A DNA stretch of 64,000 nt. Origin: Shinella yambaruensis. GTDB taxonomy: Bacteria > Pseudomonadota > Alphaproteobacteria > Rhizobiales > Rhizobiaceae. The stretch spans positions 1 through 64,000 of the forward strand of contig NZ_JALJCK010000013.1 in assembly GCF_022899355.1 (NCBI RefSeq), in the 5' to 3' direction. The notes beneath the pieces are model-generated. The model saw nothing but the letters and a program-made list of their open reading frames with translations, was not told the origin of the DNA and did no database searches. Position 1 is the stretch's first letter. Each line of letters begins with the position of its first letter. The translations under genes were made by a program, and so were the position numbers. Shown piece after piece: positions 29,022-37,648 of the stretch.

Positions 29022-29486
29022 GGAAGCCTCCTTCTTCGAATGGATGCCGGCCTGGATGCCGGCATAGAGACAGATGGACGACCCGGCAAAGACGAGCCGC
29101 GCTTCGGCAAAATCCGCCCAGCCCTCGCGATAGCCGCTCGCCGCGTAAGGCAGCACGATGCGGCCGCCGAGCGTCGCGATGCTCACGCTGTCCGGGCCCT
29201 TGACGGCGAAGAGCTTGGAATCGAGCGGAATGTCCGCGACGATTTCCCCCGGCTTGCGGCGGCCGTGGTCGCGCAGTGCGAGCGTGACGAGGCGGGCGGG
29301 AAGACCCGTCGCCGCGCGGATTTCTTCATAGGCCGCCTGATGCAGCGCCACGACATTGGCGCCCTTGGTCCGGTCCAGGATCGCCATGGCCTGCTGATAG
29401 GCCTCCAGCGTCTCGGTCAGCGCCTTGCGCATGTCCGGGGTGGGCTGAAGGACGAGCCTGAGGCTGGATGTGAACTTCGTTACCAT
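29022..29486 (-). CDS. TnpB N-terminus-like segment, in frame with PspA
   Basis: About 155 residues from ATG 29486 that run into the pspA frame with no stop. The pattern fits the N-terminal (pre-RuvC) part of IS200/IS605 TnpB: LRLVLQPTPDMRKAL for the first strand and helix, ANVVALHQAAYEEIRAATGLP for the conserved Y-E-x-R-x3-G-L-P region, then IPLDSKLFAVKGPDSVSI, LGGRIVLPY and EARLVF. The RuvC and zinc-ribbon parts are absent. TnpB-like sequence stops at CLYAG, where a 12-bp tandem duplication (29041-29064) begins. No ribosome site precedes ATG 29486, but a good promoter lies so close that a leaderless mRNA is likely. It could be a domesticated fragment fused to PspA, or an upstream gene relying on readthrough. 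Confidence 0.6.
29041..29064. repeat. 12-bp tandem duplication at the TnpB-like/PspA junction
   Basis: TGGATGCCGGCC is followed directly by TGGATGCCGGCA, two copies with one difference. In the minus-strand frame they encode AGIQAGI. The duplication keeps the frame and lies exactly between the end of TnpB-like sequence and the ribosome site of the PspA start. Confidence 0.7.
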
Positions 29487-29493
29487 GGTTAAA

Positions 29494-29522
29494 TATATAA
29501 AGCACTTCATTAGTGCTTTCAA
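29494..29522 (-). promoter_or_regulatory. Promoter of the pspA-yqiJ-yqiK operon with a palindrome in its spacer
   Basis: On the minus strand TTGAAA (29517-29522) and TATATA (29494-29499) are 17 bp apart, close to consensus. The perfect inverted repeat AAAGCACT-N5-AGTGCTTT (29499-29519) fills the spacer, a classic repressor position. Transcription would begin within a few bases of ATG 29486, so the message is probably leaderless. Confidence 0.6.
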
Positions 29523-29695
29523 GGCCGAATTTGCAGCGACTGCCTATTCAACGGATGAGGCCGGCAGACTCTTCGGTTGGCCGACTGTCGTTTTCGCGAA
29601 ACGCCTGTTGCGCACGAAAGGCGCGGTGCCATCTTGCGCGGCCACCGGCCGCCTGCGAGGCTCGTCCGGTCCTGCAATTGTCGGGGAGCGAGGGG

Positions 29696-29938
29696 ATGGG
29701 CCGTTTCGTCGATATCGCTGTCTTTCGCGCGCATCGCTTCAGCCTGGGGCGGGACGCGGAAACGGGTGCCCTTTACCTTTCAACGCCCGTCAGCGGCTTC
29801 AACCGCGCCGCGGAATACGAGGCCTATTTCCGCATTAGCGCCGAAGCGTTCGAGCAGTTTCGCGCCGACCCCGATGCGGCCGAGGCGTTCCTGGAGGCCT
29901 GCCGGAACCATGAGCATGAAGACCGGCGGCTGGCCTGA
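29696..29938 (+). CDS. Small hypothetical protein
   Basis: An 80-residue acidic, soluble protein (MGRFVDIAVFRAHRFSLGRDAET start, then an AEAFEQFRADPDAAEAFLEA helix and a charged C-terminus). The ATG at 29696 has a GAGCGAGGGG ribosome site, and third positions are strongly GC as in real genes. The upstream frame to 29513 is not coding-like. It diverges from the pspA operon and lies 139 bp ahead of the TPR-CHAT gene in the same direction. No family is recognised. Confidence 0.6.
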   Translation: MGRFVDIAVFRAHRFSLGRDAETGALYLSTPVSGFNRAAEYEAYFRISAEAFEQFRADPDAAEAFLEACRNHEHEDRRLA

Positions 29939-30077
29939 CCGGCCGGCAGGGTCGTCAAAAGCGAAGACCGGCATGCGTTTCGGCCTTGAATTTGAAATAA
30001 GCCGGTTATGTTGATCGTCTTATCTGGGTTGCGCCCGTGACCGGTCAGGCCGTTCGATATCGTCAAGAAGTGTCTTC

Positions 30078-33000
30078 ATGCAGATTTTCCCCCGTTCCTT
30101 CCGCATTGGTCTCTCCCTCGTCCTCCTCGTCTTCCTCGCCGCGCCCGCATTCGCGCAAGCTCCGACGCAGGCGGCCATCGCGCGCTCCGACCTCATCGCG
30201 GCGGAGATGAAGGCGCTTGCCGAAGGCGGCGACCTGGAAGGCGCACGCCGCAAGGCGGAGGCGGCGAGCGCCCGGTTCAAGGCGGAGGGAGAGGCCTGGC
30301 TTGCGGCAAGCTATGCGGTCTCGGCTGTCGACTATGCGATGCGCATGGGCGATGCGGCGCGTGTCGATGCCGATTACTATCCGCGCATGGGGGAACTGCT
30401 CGCAACGCTCGAGCGGGTCGAGGAGACCCGGGCCAATCTCCTGCTCGAACTCCTGATGGACGCGAAGGGCCGGCTCGGCGACAAGGACCGGCAGGATGCG
30501 CTGGCGGAGCTTTATGAGGAGCGGATTCGCAAGGCCCACGGCAAGGACAGCGCCGAGGACATCGACGCCCGGGTGCGCACCGCCTACAGCCTGCTGGAGA
30601 GCCAGCGCCTGGAGGACGGCCGCAGGCGGCTGCGCGCTGCGCTGGCCGCCTCGGCGAAGACGGAGCTGCATGCCGTGACGCTGCGGCACTATACGCAGGC
30701 GGTGCGCAGCTTCCAGGCGAGCGGCCTCAATGACGACGCGGCGGCGCTCTTGCGGGAAGCGGAGCAGACGCCCGCCGTCCGCGCCGAGGTGAAGGAGCTT
30801 GCCGACTTCTACCTCGCCTATGCGGAGTTCCGCAGCGCGGTGCCCGACAGCCAGCAGCATTTCGTGCCGCTCTATTCGATGGCGACCAATCTCTATGCCC
30901 GCTTCTACGGCCATGAGTCTCCGGAACTGATCCATGCAACCGACAAGCTGGCGAGCGCGCTGTCGGATGTCGGGCAATATGGCACGGCGATCGACCTCGA
31001 ACGGCGCAATTACGAGATCGCGCAGAAATCGCTCGGCGACGACGACACCGTCACCTGGCGCATCGCCAACAACCTAGCCGACATGCTGCGCGGCATGGGC
31101 TCGCCCTCGCGGGCGCTGGAATATGACCTGAAGGTGCTGGAGAACCGTACCCGTCACTATGGCCGGAACCATTTCAACACGCTGGTGAGCGCCAACAACA
31201 CCGCGCAGAACTATCTCGATCTCGGCAACTATGCCGAGGCACGCCGCTATTTCGCGCTGTGCCTGGAAATATCCCGGGCACTCGGCGATCCCGTGACGAT
31301 TGCCGGCATGGAGGCCTGGCTCGCCTATACCGACCTGCTCTCGGGCGCCCGGCCGATGGATGCGGCGGCGGCCCGGCGCGTCGAGGCGCTCGTCACCGAT
31401 TCCAACTATCCGGCGATCCTCAGCATGAAGGCGGCCTATCTGCTGGCGGATCATTTCGCCAGGGCGGGCAATGCGGAACGGCAGATCAAGCATCTGCAGC
31501 AGGCCTACAGCATCGCCGCGGGCGAGATGAGCACCGGTCATCCGCTCGCCTTTGCCGGGCGCATCGCCATTGCCAATGCGAAGGCCGCGACGGATGCGGC
31601 CACGGCCGCCGGGGAATTCGCTGGCATCGACCAGGACATGCTGCGCTGGGTGCATCTGCAGGTCTCGGTGGCCGGCGGGCGGGAGGTCGGCGAGGCGGTG
31701 CGCGCCATGGCCGACGGCATGCTCTACGACTACGCGCGCTTTGCCGAACGGCACCCGTCCGCCGTGCCGGCCTTTGCGGATGCCGCCCGGCGCTGGCCCT
31801 CGCTTGCCACCGCCGATGCGGACAACGCGCTGAAACTTGCCCGTTTGATCGATCGCTCGGATAGCGAGACCGCCCGCCTGCTCGACCGCATCACACGCCT
31901 GTCGCGCATCGCCCGCGAGATCTTCGCCGCCGATGTCGAGCAGGATCTCGCCTATGCCTATCTTTCCGACACCAAGGCGCTGGAGCAGCAGCTGCACGAG
32001 CGTATCGTCGCGCGCTATCGGTTGGATCGCGAGACGATCCTGGACCAGCCGTTGCCGACCCCGGGGGACCTCCTGGCCGCGGACCAGGCGCTCGTCCAGT
32101 ATTTCACGACCCGCAAATGGCGGGTGGACCGAGAGAGCGCCGATCCGGTCGCGGATGCGCGGCTCTACGCCATCGTCTGGCGCAAGGGCGCGGCGCCGGT
32201 CCTGCGGGCGCTCGGCGATCCGCGCAGGCTGCTGGTGGGTGGCGATGACATGGTGGCGGCGCTCCAGACGCGTGACCGCAGTGCTGACGAGGGCAGGGGG
32301 TTGCTGGTCCAGGCGAGCAAGCGCGCCTTCGCGCGGCTGCATGACGCGCTGATTACGCCGATCGATGCCGACATCGCCGGCGCCAGGACCGTCTTCATCG
32401 TGCCGGACGGGCAATTGTTCGCCTTGCCCTTCTCCCTTCTCGAGGACCGGGCCGGCACGCTGCTCGAAGAGCGTTTCACGCTCAGGCTCCTGACCGAGCC
32501 GGAAGCGCTCTACCGGGCCGTAGAGGATCGTGCGCTGCCGTCCGAGGGCCGGATCGTGCTGGCGGGCGGCATCGACTATGCGAAGGGCGAGGAGGCGGGC
32601 GCCATGCCGTTGCCGGGAACGCTGCGCGAGGTAGAGGCGATCGGCAAGATCCTGTCCGGTCCGGGCCTGAAGATCGAGACCCTTTCCGGTGAGGCCGTCG
32701 GCGAGTCGGCGCTGCGCGAGCGCATGGCGGGGGCAACAGTCGCCCATCTGGCGACGCACGGCGCCTATGGCAGCGCGAAGAACGGCGGGGCCCGCAATGT
32801 CGATACGCTGTGGCAGAGCGAGGTCATCCTCGCCCGGTCGGGCGATACGCGCGCCATGCGCCGCGACGAGAAGGACGGGCGGCTCTACGCCTTCGAGCTG
32901 ATGGGCTGGGATCTTTCCGGTCTCGACCTGCTGGTGCTGTCGGCCTGCGAAACCGGCCGCGGCGACGAGGCCTTCGTCGGGGGACTGCGCGGCCTGCCGA

Positions 33001-33221
33001 CCGCGGCGAACCTTGCCGGCGCCAGGCGCTCCCTCCTGACGCTCTGGCCCGTCGCCGACGACGGCACCGCCGATTTCATGGTGCGCTTCTACGAGCACCT
33101 GAAGGACGGGCAGGCCTATGCCGAAGCGCTGCGCAGCACCCGTCGCGACGCCATCGAAGGCCGCATCCCCACGGCCCGGGATCCGCTTGTCTGGGCCGCC
33201 TTCGTGCTGTTCGAAAACTGA
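30078..33221 (+). CDS. Exported TPR-CHAT caspase-like protease
   Basis: A 1047-residue protein with a Sec signal peptide (SLVLLVFLAAPAFA, cleavage near residue 26), helical TPR repeats (about 130-500; YGTAIDLERRNYEIAQKSLG, NYAEARRYFALCLE), a helical middle and a C-terminal CHAT domain (about 700-1045). The caspase-like dyad is intact: His894 in VAHLATHGAY and Cys957 in LLVLSACETGRGD. The signal peptide implies periplasmic or surface action, unlike the cytoplasmic CHAT proteases of defence systems. It is divergent from the flotillin/PspA operon, with a small gene between. The substrate is unknown. Confidence 0.85.
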   Translation: MQIFPRSFRIGLSLVLLVFLAAPAFAQAPTQAAIARSDLIAAEMKALAEGGDLEGARRKAEAASARFKAEGEAWLAASYAVSAVDYAMRMGDAARVDADYYPRMGELLATLERVEETRANLLLELLMDAKGRLGDKDRQDALAELYEERIRKAHGKDSAEDIDARVRTAYSLLESQRLEDGRRRLRAALAASAKTELHAVTLRHYTQAVRSFQASGLNDDAAALLREAEQTPAVRAEVKELADFYLAYAEFRSAVPDSQQHFVPLYSMATNLYARFYGHESPELIHATDKLASALSDVGQYGTAIDLERRNYEIAQKSLGDDDTVTWRIANNLADMLRGMGSPSRALEYDLKVLENRTRHYGRNHFNTLVSANNTAQNYLDLGNYAEARRYFALCLEISRALGDPVTIAGMEAWLAYTDLLSGARPMDAAAARRVEALVTDSNYPAILSMKAAYLLADHFARAGNAERQIKHLQQAYSIAAGEMSTGHPLAFAGRIAIANAKAATDAATAAGEFAGIDQDMLRWVHLQVSVAGGREVGEAVRAMADGMLYDYARFAERHPSAVPAFADAARRWPSLATADADNALKLARLIDRSDSETARLLDRITRLSRIAREIFAADVEQDLAYAYLSDTKALEQQLHERIVARYRLDRETILDQPLPTPGDLLAADQALVQYFTTRKWRVDRESADPVADARLYAIVWRKGAAPVLRALGDPRRLLVGGDDMVAALQTRDRSADEGRGLLVQASKRAFARLHDALITPIDADIAGARTVFIVPDGQLFALPFSLLEDRAGTLLEERFTLRLLTEPEALYRAVEDRALPSEGRIVLAGGIDYAKGEEAGAMPLPGTLREVEAIGKILSGPGLKIETLSGEAVGESALRERMAGATVAHLATHGAYGSAKNGGARNVDTLWQSEVILARSGDTRAMRRDEKDGRLYAFELMGWDLSGLDLLVLSACETGRGDEAFVGGLRGLPTAANLAGARRSLLTLWPVADDGTADFMVRFYEHLKDGQAYAEALRSTRRDAIEGRIPTARDPLVWAAFVLFEN

Positions 33222-33267
33222 TGGCGGTGGATGCCGCTTGGTCTATCTGGCCCCCCGAGCCCGGCAG

Positions 33268-34347
33268 TCATGTCTCCTTGCGGACAAAGCTGGCATTGCC
33301 GAGGCCGGTGCCGATCGTCACGGCGGCCCACCGCTTCACATCCGCCATGCGCGGCACCTCCGACAGGCCCTGCACCACCGCGTCGTTGTGCATGATGACG
33401 AAGGTCGGCTGATCGGCGATCTCGGGGATAGCCTTGCGCAGGGCTTCGGGAAGATTGAAGTGCGTGCTTTCCCAGTTGCCGCCCGGCAGGTTCTGTCCGC
33501 CCCGCGCGATCGATCCGTCGGCAGCGATGACGCCTGGGCAGCCGATGCCGATGACGGGCGCCAGCGCGAGCTTGGCCTTCTTCGCCTTGGCGATGAGCGT
33601 TTCGATCATGCGCACGAGATATTCGATGGTCGCGGTGCGGCGGGGCTCGTCGTCGGCATGGCGCCATAGCTCCGATTTCCACACCCTGGCCTTGGAAAAA
33701 TCCGGCTTGTCGTCGAGGTTGAGCTTGATGACGCCCGCGCGGATGTTGGTGCCGCCGATATCGACGGCGAGGATCGCGTCATGGCCCTTCAGCATCCAGG
33801 AGGGAATGAGGTGCACGGCGCCGAGCAGCCCGGCCTCGTCCGGATGATGGGCGATCGGTACGATCTCCACCTTCAGGCCCTCGGCCTTGAGCCGGATCTG
33901 GGCGCGGGCGATCGCCATGAGGCCCGCCTGGCTGTCCTTGAAGCCGCCGCCGACCACGATCCGTTCCGTGCCCTTCCAGGTTTCCTCCTTGAGATAGCGG
34001 GCAAGAATGTCCGTGAAATCCGCTGCGAAGTCGTCGACCGCCGCGCGCACCAGGGATGCGGCCTCCGTCTCCTGTTCCTTGAGCAGCGCATCGACCTCCT
34101 TCTTGGAGAGCCCGTCCGTCGGCACGTCGCCGAGAGGATCCGGTCCACCCGCGCGAACCCGTTTCCGCCACGCCTCGATGGCATCGCGGAAGGCGGATTT
34201 GTTGGCCTTGTCGCCAATGAAACCCTCCTTGTCGCGCAATTCGAGATTGTAGCTGGTCACCTCGACGGCCGGCAGATCATCGGCCCCGTGGGTGACGGGG
34301 GCGTTGTTCTCTTCCGTTCGCTGCACCTTCTTCTGCTGCTTGCCCAT
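33268..34347 (-). CDS. ROK/actin-fold sugar kinase, apparently circularly permuted
   Basis: A 359-residue protein of the ROK glucokinase superfamily. The elements occur in a rotated order. Residues ~85-185 contain what is normally the C-terminal half (TERIVVGGGF, then IAHHPDEAGLLGAVHL). At ~190 comes the normally N-terminal phosphate loop DIGGTNIRAG, followed by GIGCPGVI, the catalytic HNDAVVQG and finally VTIGTGLGNASF at the very end. The Cys-rich zinc motif of typical ROK proteins is missing. The ATG at 34347 has an AGAGGAGA ribosome site. It diverges from the trehalose phosphatase gene, so the substrate could be glucose from trehalose. That link is inferred. Confidence 0.78.
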   Translation of the reverse strand: MGKQQKKVQRTEENNAPVTHGADDLPAVEVTSYNLELRDKEGFIGDKANKSAFRDAIEAWRKRVRAGGPDPLGDVPTDGLSKKEVDALLKEQETEAASLVRAAVDDFAADFTDILARYLKEETWKGTERIVVGGGFKDSQAGLMAIARAQIRLKAEGLKVEIVPIAHHPDEAGLLGAVHLIPSWMLKGHDAILAVDIGGTNIRAGVIKLNLDDKPDFSKARVWKSELWRHADDEPRRTATIEYLVRMIETLIAKAKKAKLALAPVIGIGCPGVIAADGSIARGGQNLPGGNWESTHFNLPEALRKAIPEIADQPTFVIMHNDAVVQGLSEVPRMADVKRWAAVTIGTGLGNASFVRKET

Positions 34348-34459
34348 GTCGTCTCCTCTGCCCGATGCGAGGACACAATGCGCCGGAGAAAAACTTGTTC
34401 CTGGCGAGACTTCGCCGTCAGCCCTTGCCGCCCGGCCGGAGCGAACTACTTGCTTGCCG

Positions 34460-35272
34460 ATGAACAAACAGGACAAATTGCGGCCGTCGGACGCCGCAAC
34501 CCGCCATCTCGTCCGTCGACTTGTCGACGAACCGGAGCGCTGGGCGCTCTTCCTCGACATCGACGGAACGTTGCTCGACCTTGCGGCGACGCCGGATGCC
34601 ATCCAGGTCCCCCTTTCGCTTCCGGCGAGCCTCGATGCGGTTTCCGCCCGCCTTGGCGGCGCGCTGGCGCTGGTCACCGGGCGCAGCCTTCCCTTCGCAG
34701 ACGGGTTGTTCGCGCCTTTCCGCTTTCCCATCGCCGGCCTGCACGGCGCGGAATTCAGGGGGACGGACGGAGCAACCTCGGTTGTCTCGGTGACGCCCGC
34801 CTTCGCCGCGCTGAAGCAGCGCCTTGCCGAGCGGACGGCCTGGATGGAGGGCGTGCTGATCGAGGACAAGGGTGCCGCCGTCGCAGCCCATTACCGGCTG
34901 GCGCCCGCCTATGACACGGCGCTCGAGAAGATCATGCGGGACTTTGCCGAGGAGGCAGGCCCCGCCTGGGTGCTGCAGCCCGGCAAGATGGTCTTCGAAA
35001 TCCGCCCCGCGCGCGCCGACAAGGGAGAGGCTGTCGCCACCTATCTGGAGCAGCCCGCCTTTGCGGGGCGCCTGCCGATCGCGATCGGCGACGACCTGAC
35101 GGATGAGACCATGTTCGCGCTGGCCAATGCTCGTGGCGGCCAGTCGATCCGCGTCGGTTCGCTCGCCACGGCCACCTGTGCCCTCGCCAAGGCGTCGTCA
35201 CCGTCGGCCATCCGCTCGGCGCTGGCCACGATCGCCGCTGCGGGCGACCGGAAGGCGACGGCGGCGTCCTGA
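34460..35272 (+). CDS. otsB: Trehalose-6-phosphate phosphatase
   Basis: Removes phosphate from trehalose 6-phosphate. A 270-residue HAD-superfamily protein with motif I DIDGTLLDL (nucleophile D33, acid D35), GLHGAEFRG of OtsB in the cap, and motif IV IGDDLTDETMF near residue 210. Length fits OtsB. The ATG at 34460 is preceded by a weak ribosome site, and frame sequence further left overlaps the divergent kinase promoter. No otsA synthase is adjacent, so the substrate must be made by a gene elsewhere. Confidence 0.9.
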   Translation: MNKQDKLRPSDAATRHLVRRLVDEPERWALFLDIDGTLLDLAATPDAIQVPLSLPASLDAVSARLGGALALVTGRSLPFADGLFAPFRFPIAGLHGAEFRGTDGATSVVSVTPAFAALKQRLAERTAWMEGVLIEDKGAAVAAHYRLAPAYDTALEKIMRDFAEEAGPAWVLQPGKMVFEIRPARADKGEAVATYLEQPAFAGRLPIAIGDDLTDETMFALANARGGQSIRVGSLATATCALAKASSPSAIRSALATIAAAGDRKATAAS

Positions 35273-35329
35273 GCGGGATGCTTCAGGCCGTCCCCGTCGC
35301 GGCTGGGATAGGCTCATCCGCCCTGTCGG

Positions 35330-36463
35330 TCAGGCGGCGGCCGCCTGCTGGTCCTTGAGGAAGGCCGAGACGCGCTTCAACCCTTCCTCCAGCACGGTGC
35401 CGTTGTTGGTGAAGCCGATCCGCACATAACCTTCCATGTCCATGGCGCTGCCGGGCGTCAGCATCACGCCGGTGCGCGCCAGCAGGTCTTCGCAGAACGC
35501 CACGGAGGACATCGGCAGATGGTATTTCAAGAGGGCGGTTGTGCCGGATTTCGGCTTGATCCAGGAGATCAGCGGCTCGCCGTCGACCCAGGCCGAAAGC
35601 GTGGCAAGGTTGGTGCGGGTGATGGCGCGGCTGCGGGCGAGAATCTTGTCGCGGTTCTCCAGCGCGATGGCGGCGAAGTGGTCGTCCAGCATGCCGACGC
35701 TGATCGTGTTGTAGTCGCGATGGATCGAGACCGCGTGCAGCAGCTCGACCGGGCCGGCGATCCAGCCGAGGCGCAGGCCGGCGAGCGCGAAGGTTTTCGA
35801 CATGCTGGCGGTGCTGATGCCCTTCTCGTAGAGGTCGGCGATCGAGGCGGTCATGCCGTCGCCCTCCTGGTCCGTGCCGCGATAGACCTCGTCGCAGAGG
35901 ATCCAGGCGCCGGCGCCGCGGGCGATCTCGACGATCTTCTCCAGATAGGCGCGGTCCATCAGCGCGCCGGTCGGGTTGTTGGGGTTGTTGATGGCGATGA
36001 GCTTCGTGCCCGCTGTCGCCAACCGCCTCAGCTCTTCCAGGTCGGGCAGGAAGCCGGTCGCTTCCGTCAGCCGGAGGATCTGCACGTCGGCGCCGATGCT
36101 TTCGGGGATGGAATAGTGCTGCTGGTAGGTCGGCAGCACCGAGATGACGCGGTCGCCCGGCTCGACGAGCGTGCCGTGCACTAGCGCGTTCGCGCCGATC
36201 GCGCCATGCGTGATGACGACGTTTTCCATCGCCTGCTTCTCGTAGAGGCCGGCGACCAGCTTTCGCAGGCGCTCGCTGCCTTCGATCGCGCCATAGGTCA
36301 GCTTCATCGGCAGAAGCTCGGAGAGGATCGTGTCGGTCTTGCCCGCCATCTCCAGGAGTTCGGCGACGGTGAGGGATTCGACGCAGGTCTCGGCGATGTT
36401 CAGCTCGCAGTTGTTCTCGTAGCGGTTCATCCAGATTTCAACGCCGAAATCGCGAATTTTCAT
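35330..36463 (-). CDS. Class I/II PLP-dependent aminotransferase
   Basis: A 377-residue fold-type I aminotransferase. It shows INNPNNPTG (158-166), DEVYRG (191-196) and the PLP lysine K223 in SMSKTFALAG, with a C-terminal Arg in GYVRIGF for the substrate carboxylate. The ATG at 36463 has an AAAGGAG ribosome site. It lies downstream of and in the same direction as the PfkB kinase and cystathionine-lyase-type genes, separated from them by ~240 bp that may carry its own promoter. The amino donor is unknown; members resembling this one include enzymes of unusual amino acid metabolism. Confidence 0.85.
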   Translation of the reverse strand: MKIRDFGVEIWMNRYENNCELNIAETCVESLTVAELLEMAGKTDTILSELLPMKLTYGAIEGSERLRKLVAGLYEKQAMENVVITHGAIGANALVHGTLVEPGDRVISVLPTYQQHYSIPESIGADVQILRLTEATGFLPDLEELRRLATAGTKLIAINNPNNPTGALMDRAYLEKIVEIARGAGAWILCDEVYRGTDQEGDGMTASIADLYEKGISTASMSKTFALAGLRLGWIAGPVELLHAVSIHRDYNTISVGMLDDHFAAIALENRDKILARSRAITRTNLATLSAWVDGEPLISWIKPKSGTTALLKYHLPMSSVAFCEDLLARTGVMLTPGSAMDMEGYVRIGFTNNGTVLEEGLKRVSAFLKDQQAAAA

Positions 36464-36705
36464 GGGCAACTCCTTTGATGTCCCGGCCGGGAACGCGCGG
36501 TGGAAATCTGTCGAATGATGAAGGCTGCTATGCTGCAAGGAGTTTATGCGCAGTATACTGCACAGTCAAGGGTGCGGTACTGCTGGGTACCCGCCGGCAA
36601 TGTTTCGTGCTGCGGTGCATCGACGGCGACACGGATATCCTCGCCATCACCGTCGCGTCACGCTCTTCGATGAGACTTGGCGGCGGCGGGCAGGCGCGTC
36701 CGGAT

Positions 36706-37638
36706 TTAATCGTTCATCAGCCGCAGGGCATCGGGAAGGCCCGGCATGGCGGTGCCTGCACCCTTGCGCGTGACGGTGACGGCGCCGAAGGCATTGGCAA
36801 GCCGGCAGCAGTCGTGGCCGCCGATGCCCGTCAGGCGGCCATGGATGTGGCCGGCGGCGAAGGCGTCGCCCGCGCCGGTCGTGTCCACCACGGCGGCGGG
36901 GAACCAAGGGGCGCTTTCGGCGCCCCCGCGCTGGCAGAGCCTCGATACCGCACCGTCCCCCTTGAGCGCGATGCGTCGCACGCCACCCGCCAGCAGCGCG
37001 GCGAGCATCGGCTCAAGGTCGCTCCCCTGCGGCCGATGCAGGAGGCGGGGAAGGTCGGCGCCGTCGAGCAGGATCGTGTCCAGCTTCGGCAGAAGGTTCA
37101 GCACCGTGCCGGCGATCGTCGAGGCGATGCCGCCGGGCACGTCGAGGCTGACGGGGATGTCCCGCGTCGCCGCGATGTCGATGGCGCGGCGTGCCGCCTG
37201 CGATTGCGGGGCCCGCAGCAGCGCGTAGCCGGAGAGATGGAACAGCGCGGCGCCCTCGAACGCCGCCTCCGCCACGCCGTTAGGCGCCAGCTGCGCATTG
37301 GCGCCGCGATAGGCGAACATGGTGCGCTCGCCGCCGGGGCTTACCGTCACCACGTTGATCTGCGTCGGCTCCGCCGGGTCCTCGCCGATCCAGCGGGTGG
37401 TGACGCCGGCCCCGGCAAGGTCCGAAAGCGCCTGCCGGCCCCAGGCATCCGCGCCGATGCGGCCGATCAGGCGCGCCTCGTGGCCGGAGCGGGCAAGGGC
37501 GATGGCTGTGTTGGTCGCCGAGCCGCCGAGGGCCACCGTCTGGCGCGTGGCGATGCCTTCCCCGCCCTCCGGCGGGTAGAAGGGAATATCGAGCACGAGG
37601 TCGATATTGATATCGCCGAGCAGGACGACCGTGGCCAT
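36706..37638 (-). CDS. PfkB-family carbohydrate kinase
   Basis: A 310-residue ribokinase-type sugar kinase. The N-terminal signature is VALGGSATNTAIALARSG, and the C-terminal anion hole and catalytic Asp are in DTTGAGDAFAAG. The ATG at 37638 is 10 bp after the stop of the cystathionine-lyase-type gene. As part of a sugar ABC cluster with an RpiR regulator, it probably phosphorylates the imported sugar or a sugar released from it. The substrate cannot be read from sequence. Confidence 0.87.
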   Translation of the reverse strand: MATVVLLGDINIDLVLDIPFYPPEGGEGIATRQTVALGGSATNTAIALARSGHEARLIGRIGADAWGRQALSDLAGAGVTTRWIGEDPAEPTQINVVTVSPGGERTMFAYRGANAQLAPNGVAEAAFEGAALFHLSGYALLRAPQSQAARRAIDIAATRDIPVSLDVPGGIASTIAGTVLNLLPKLDTILLDGADLPRLLHRPQGSDLEPMLAALLAGGVRRIALKGDGAVSRLCQRGGAESAPWFPAAVVDTTGAGDAFAAGHIHGRLTGIGGHDCCRLANAFGAVTVTRKGAGTAMPGLPDALRLMND

Positions 37639-37648
37639 CGGACCGGCC

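Noticed and set aside
25897-29067. Plus-strand open frame of about 1050 codons opposite the flotillin operon
   Set aside because: Low-complexity antisense of the coiled-coil genes; no family features. The apparent repeats come from heptads on the other strand.
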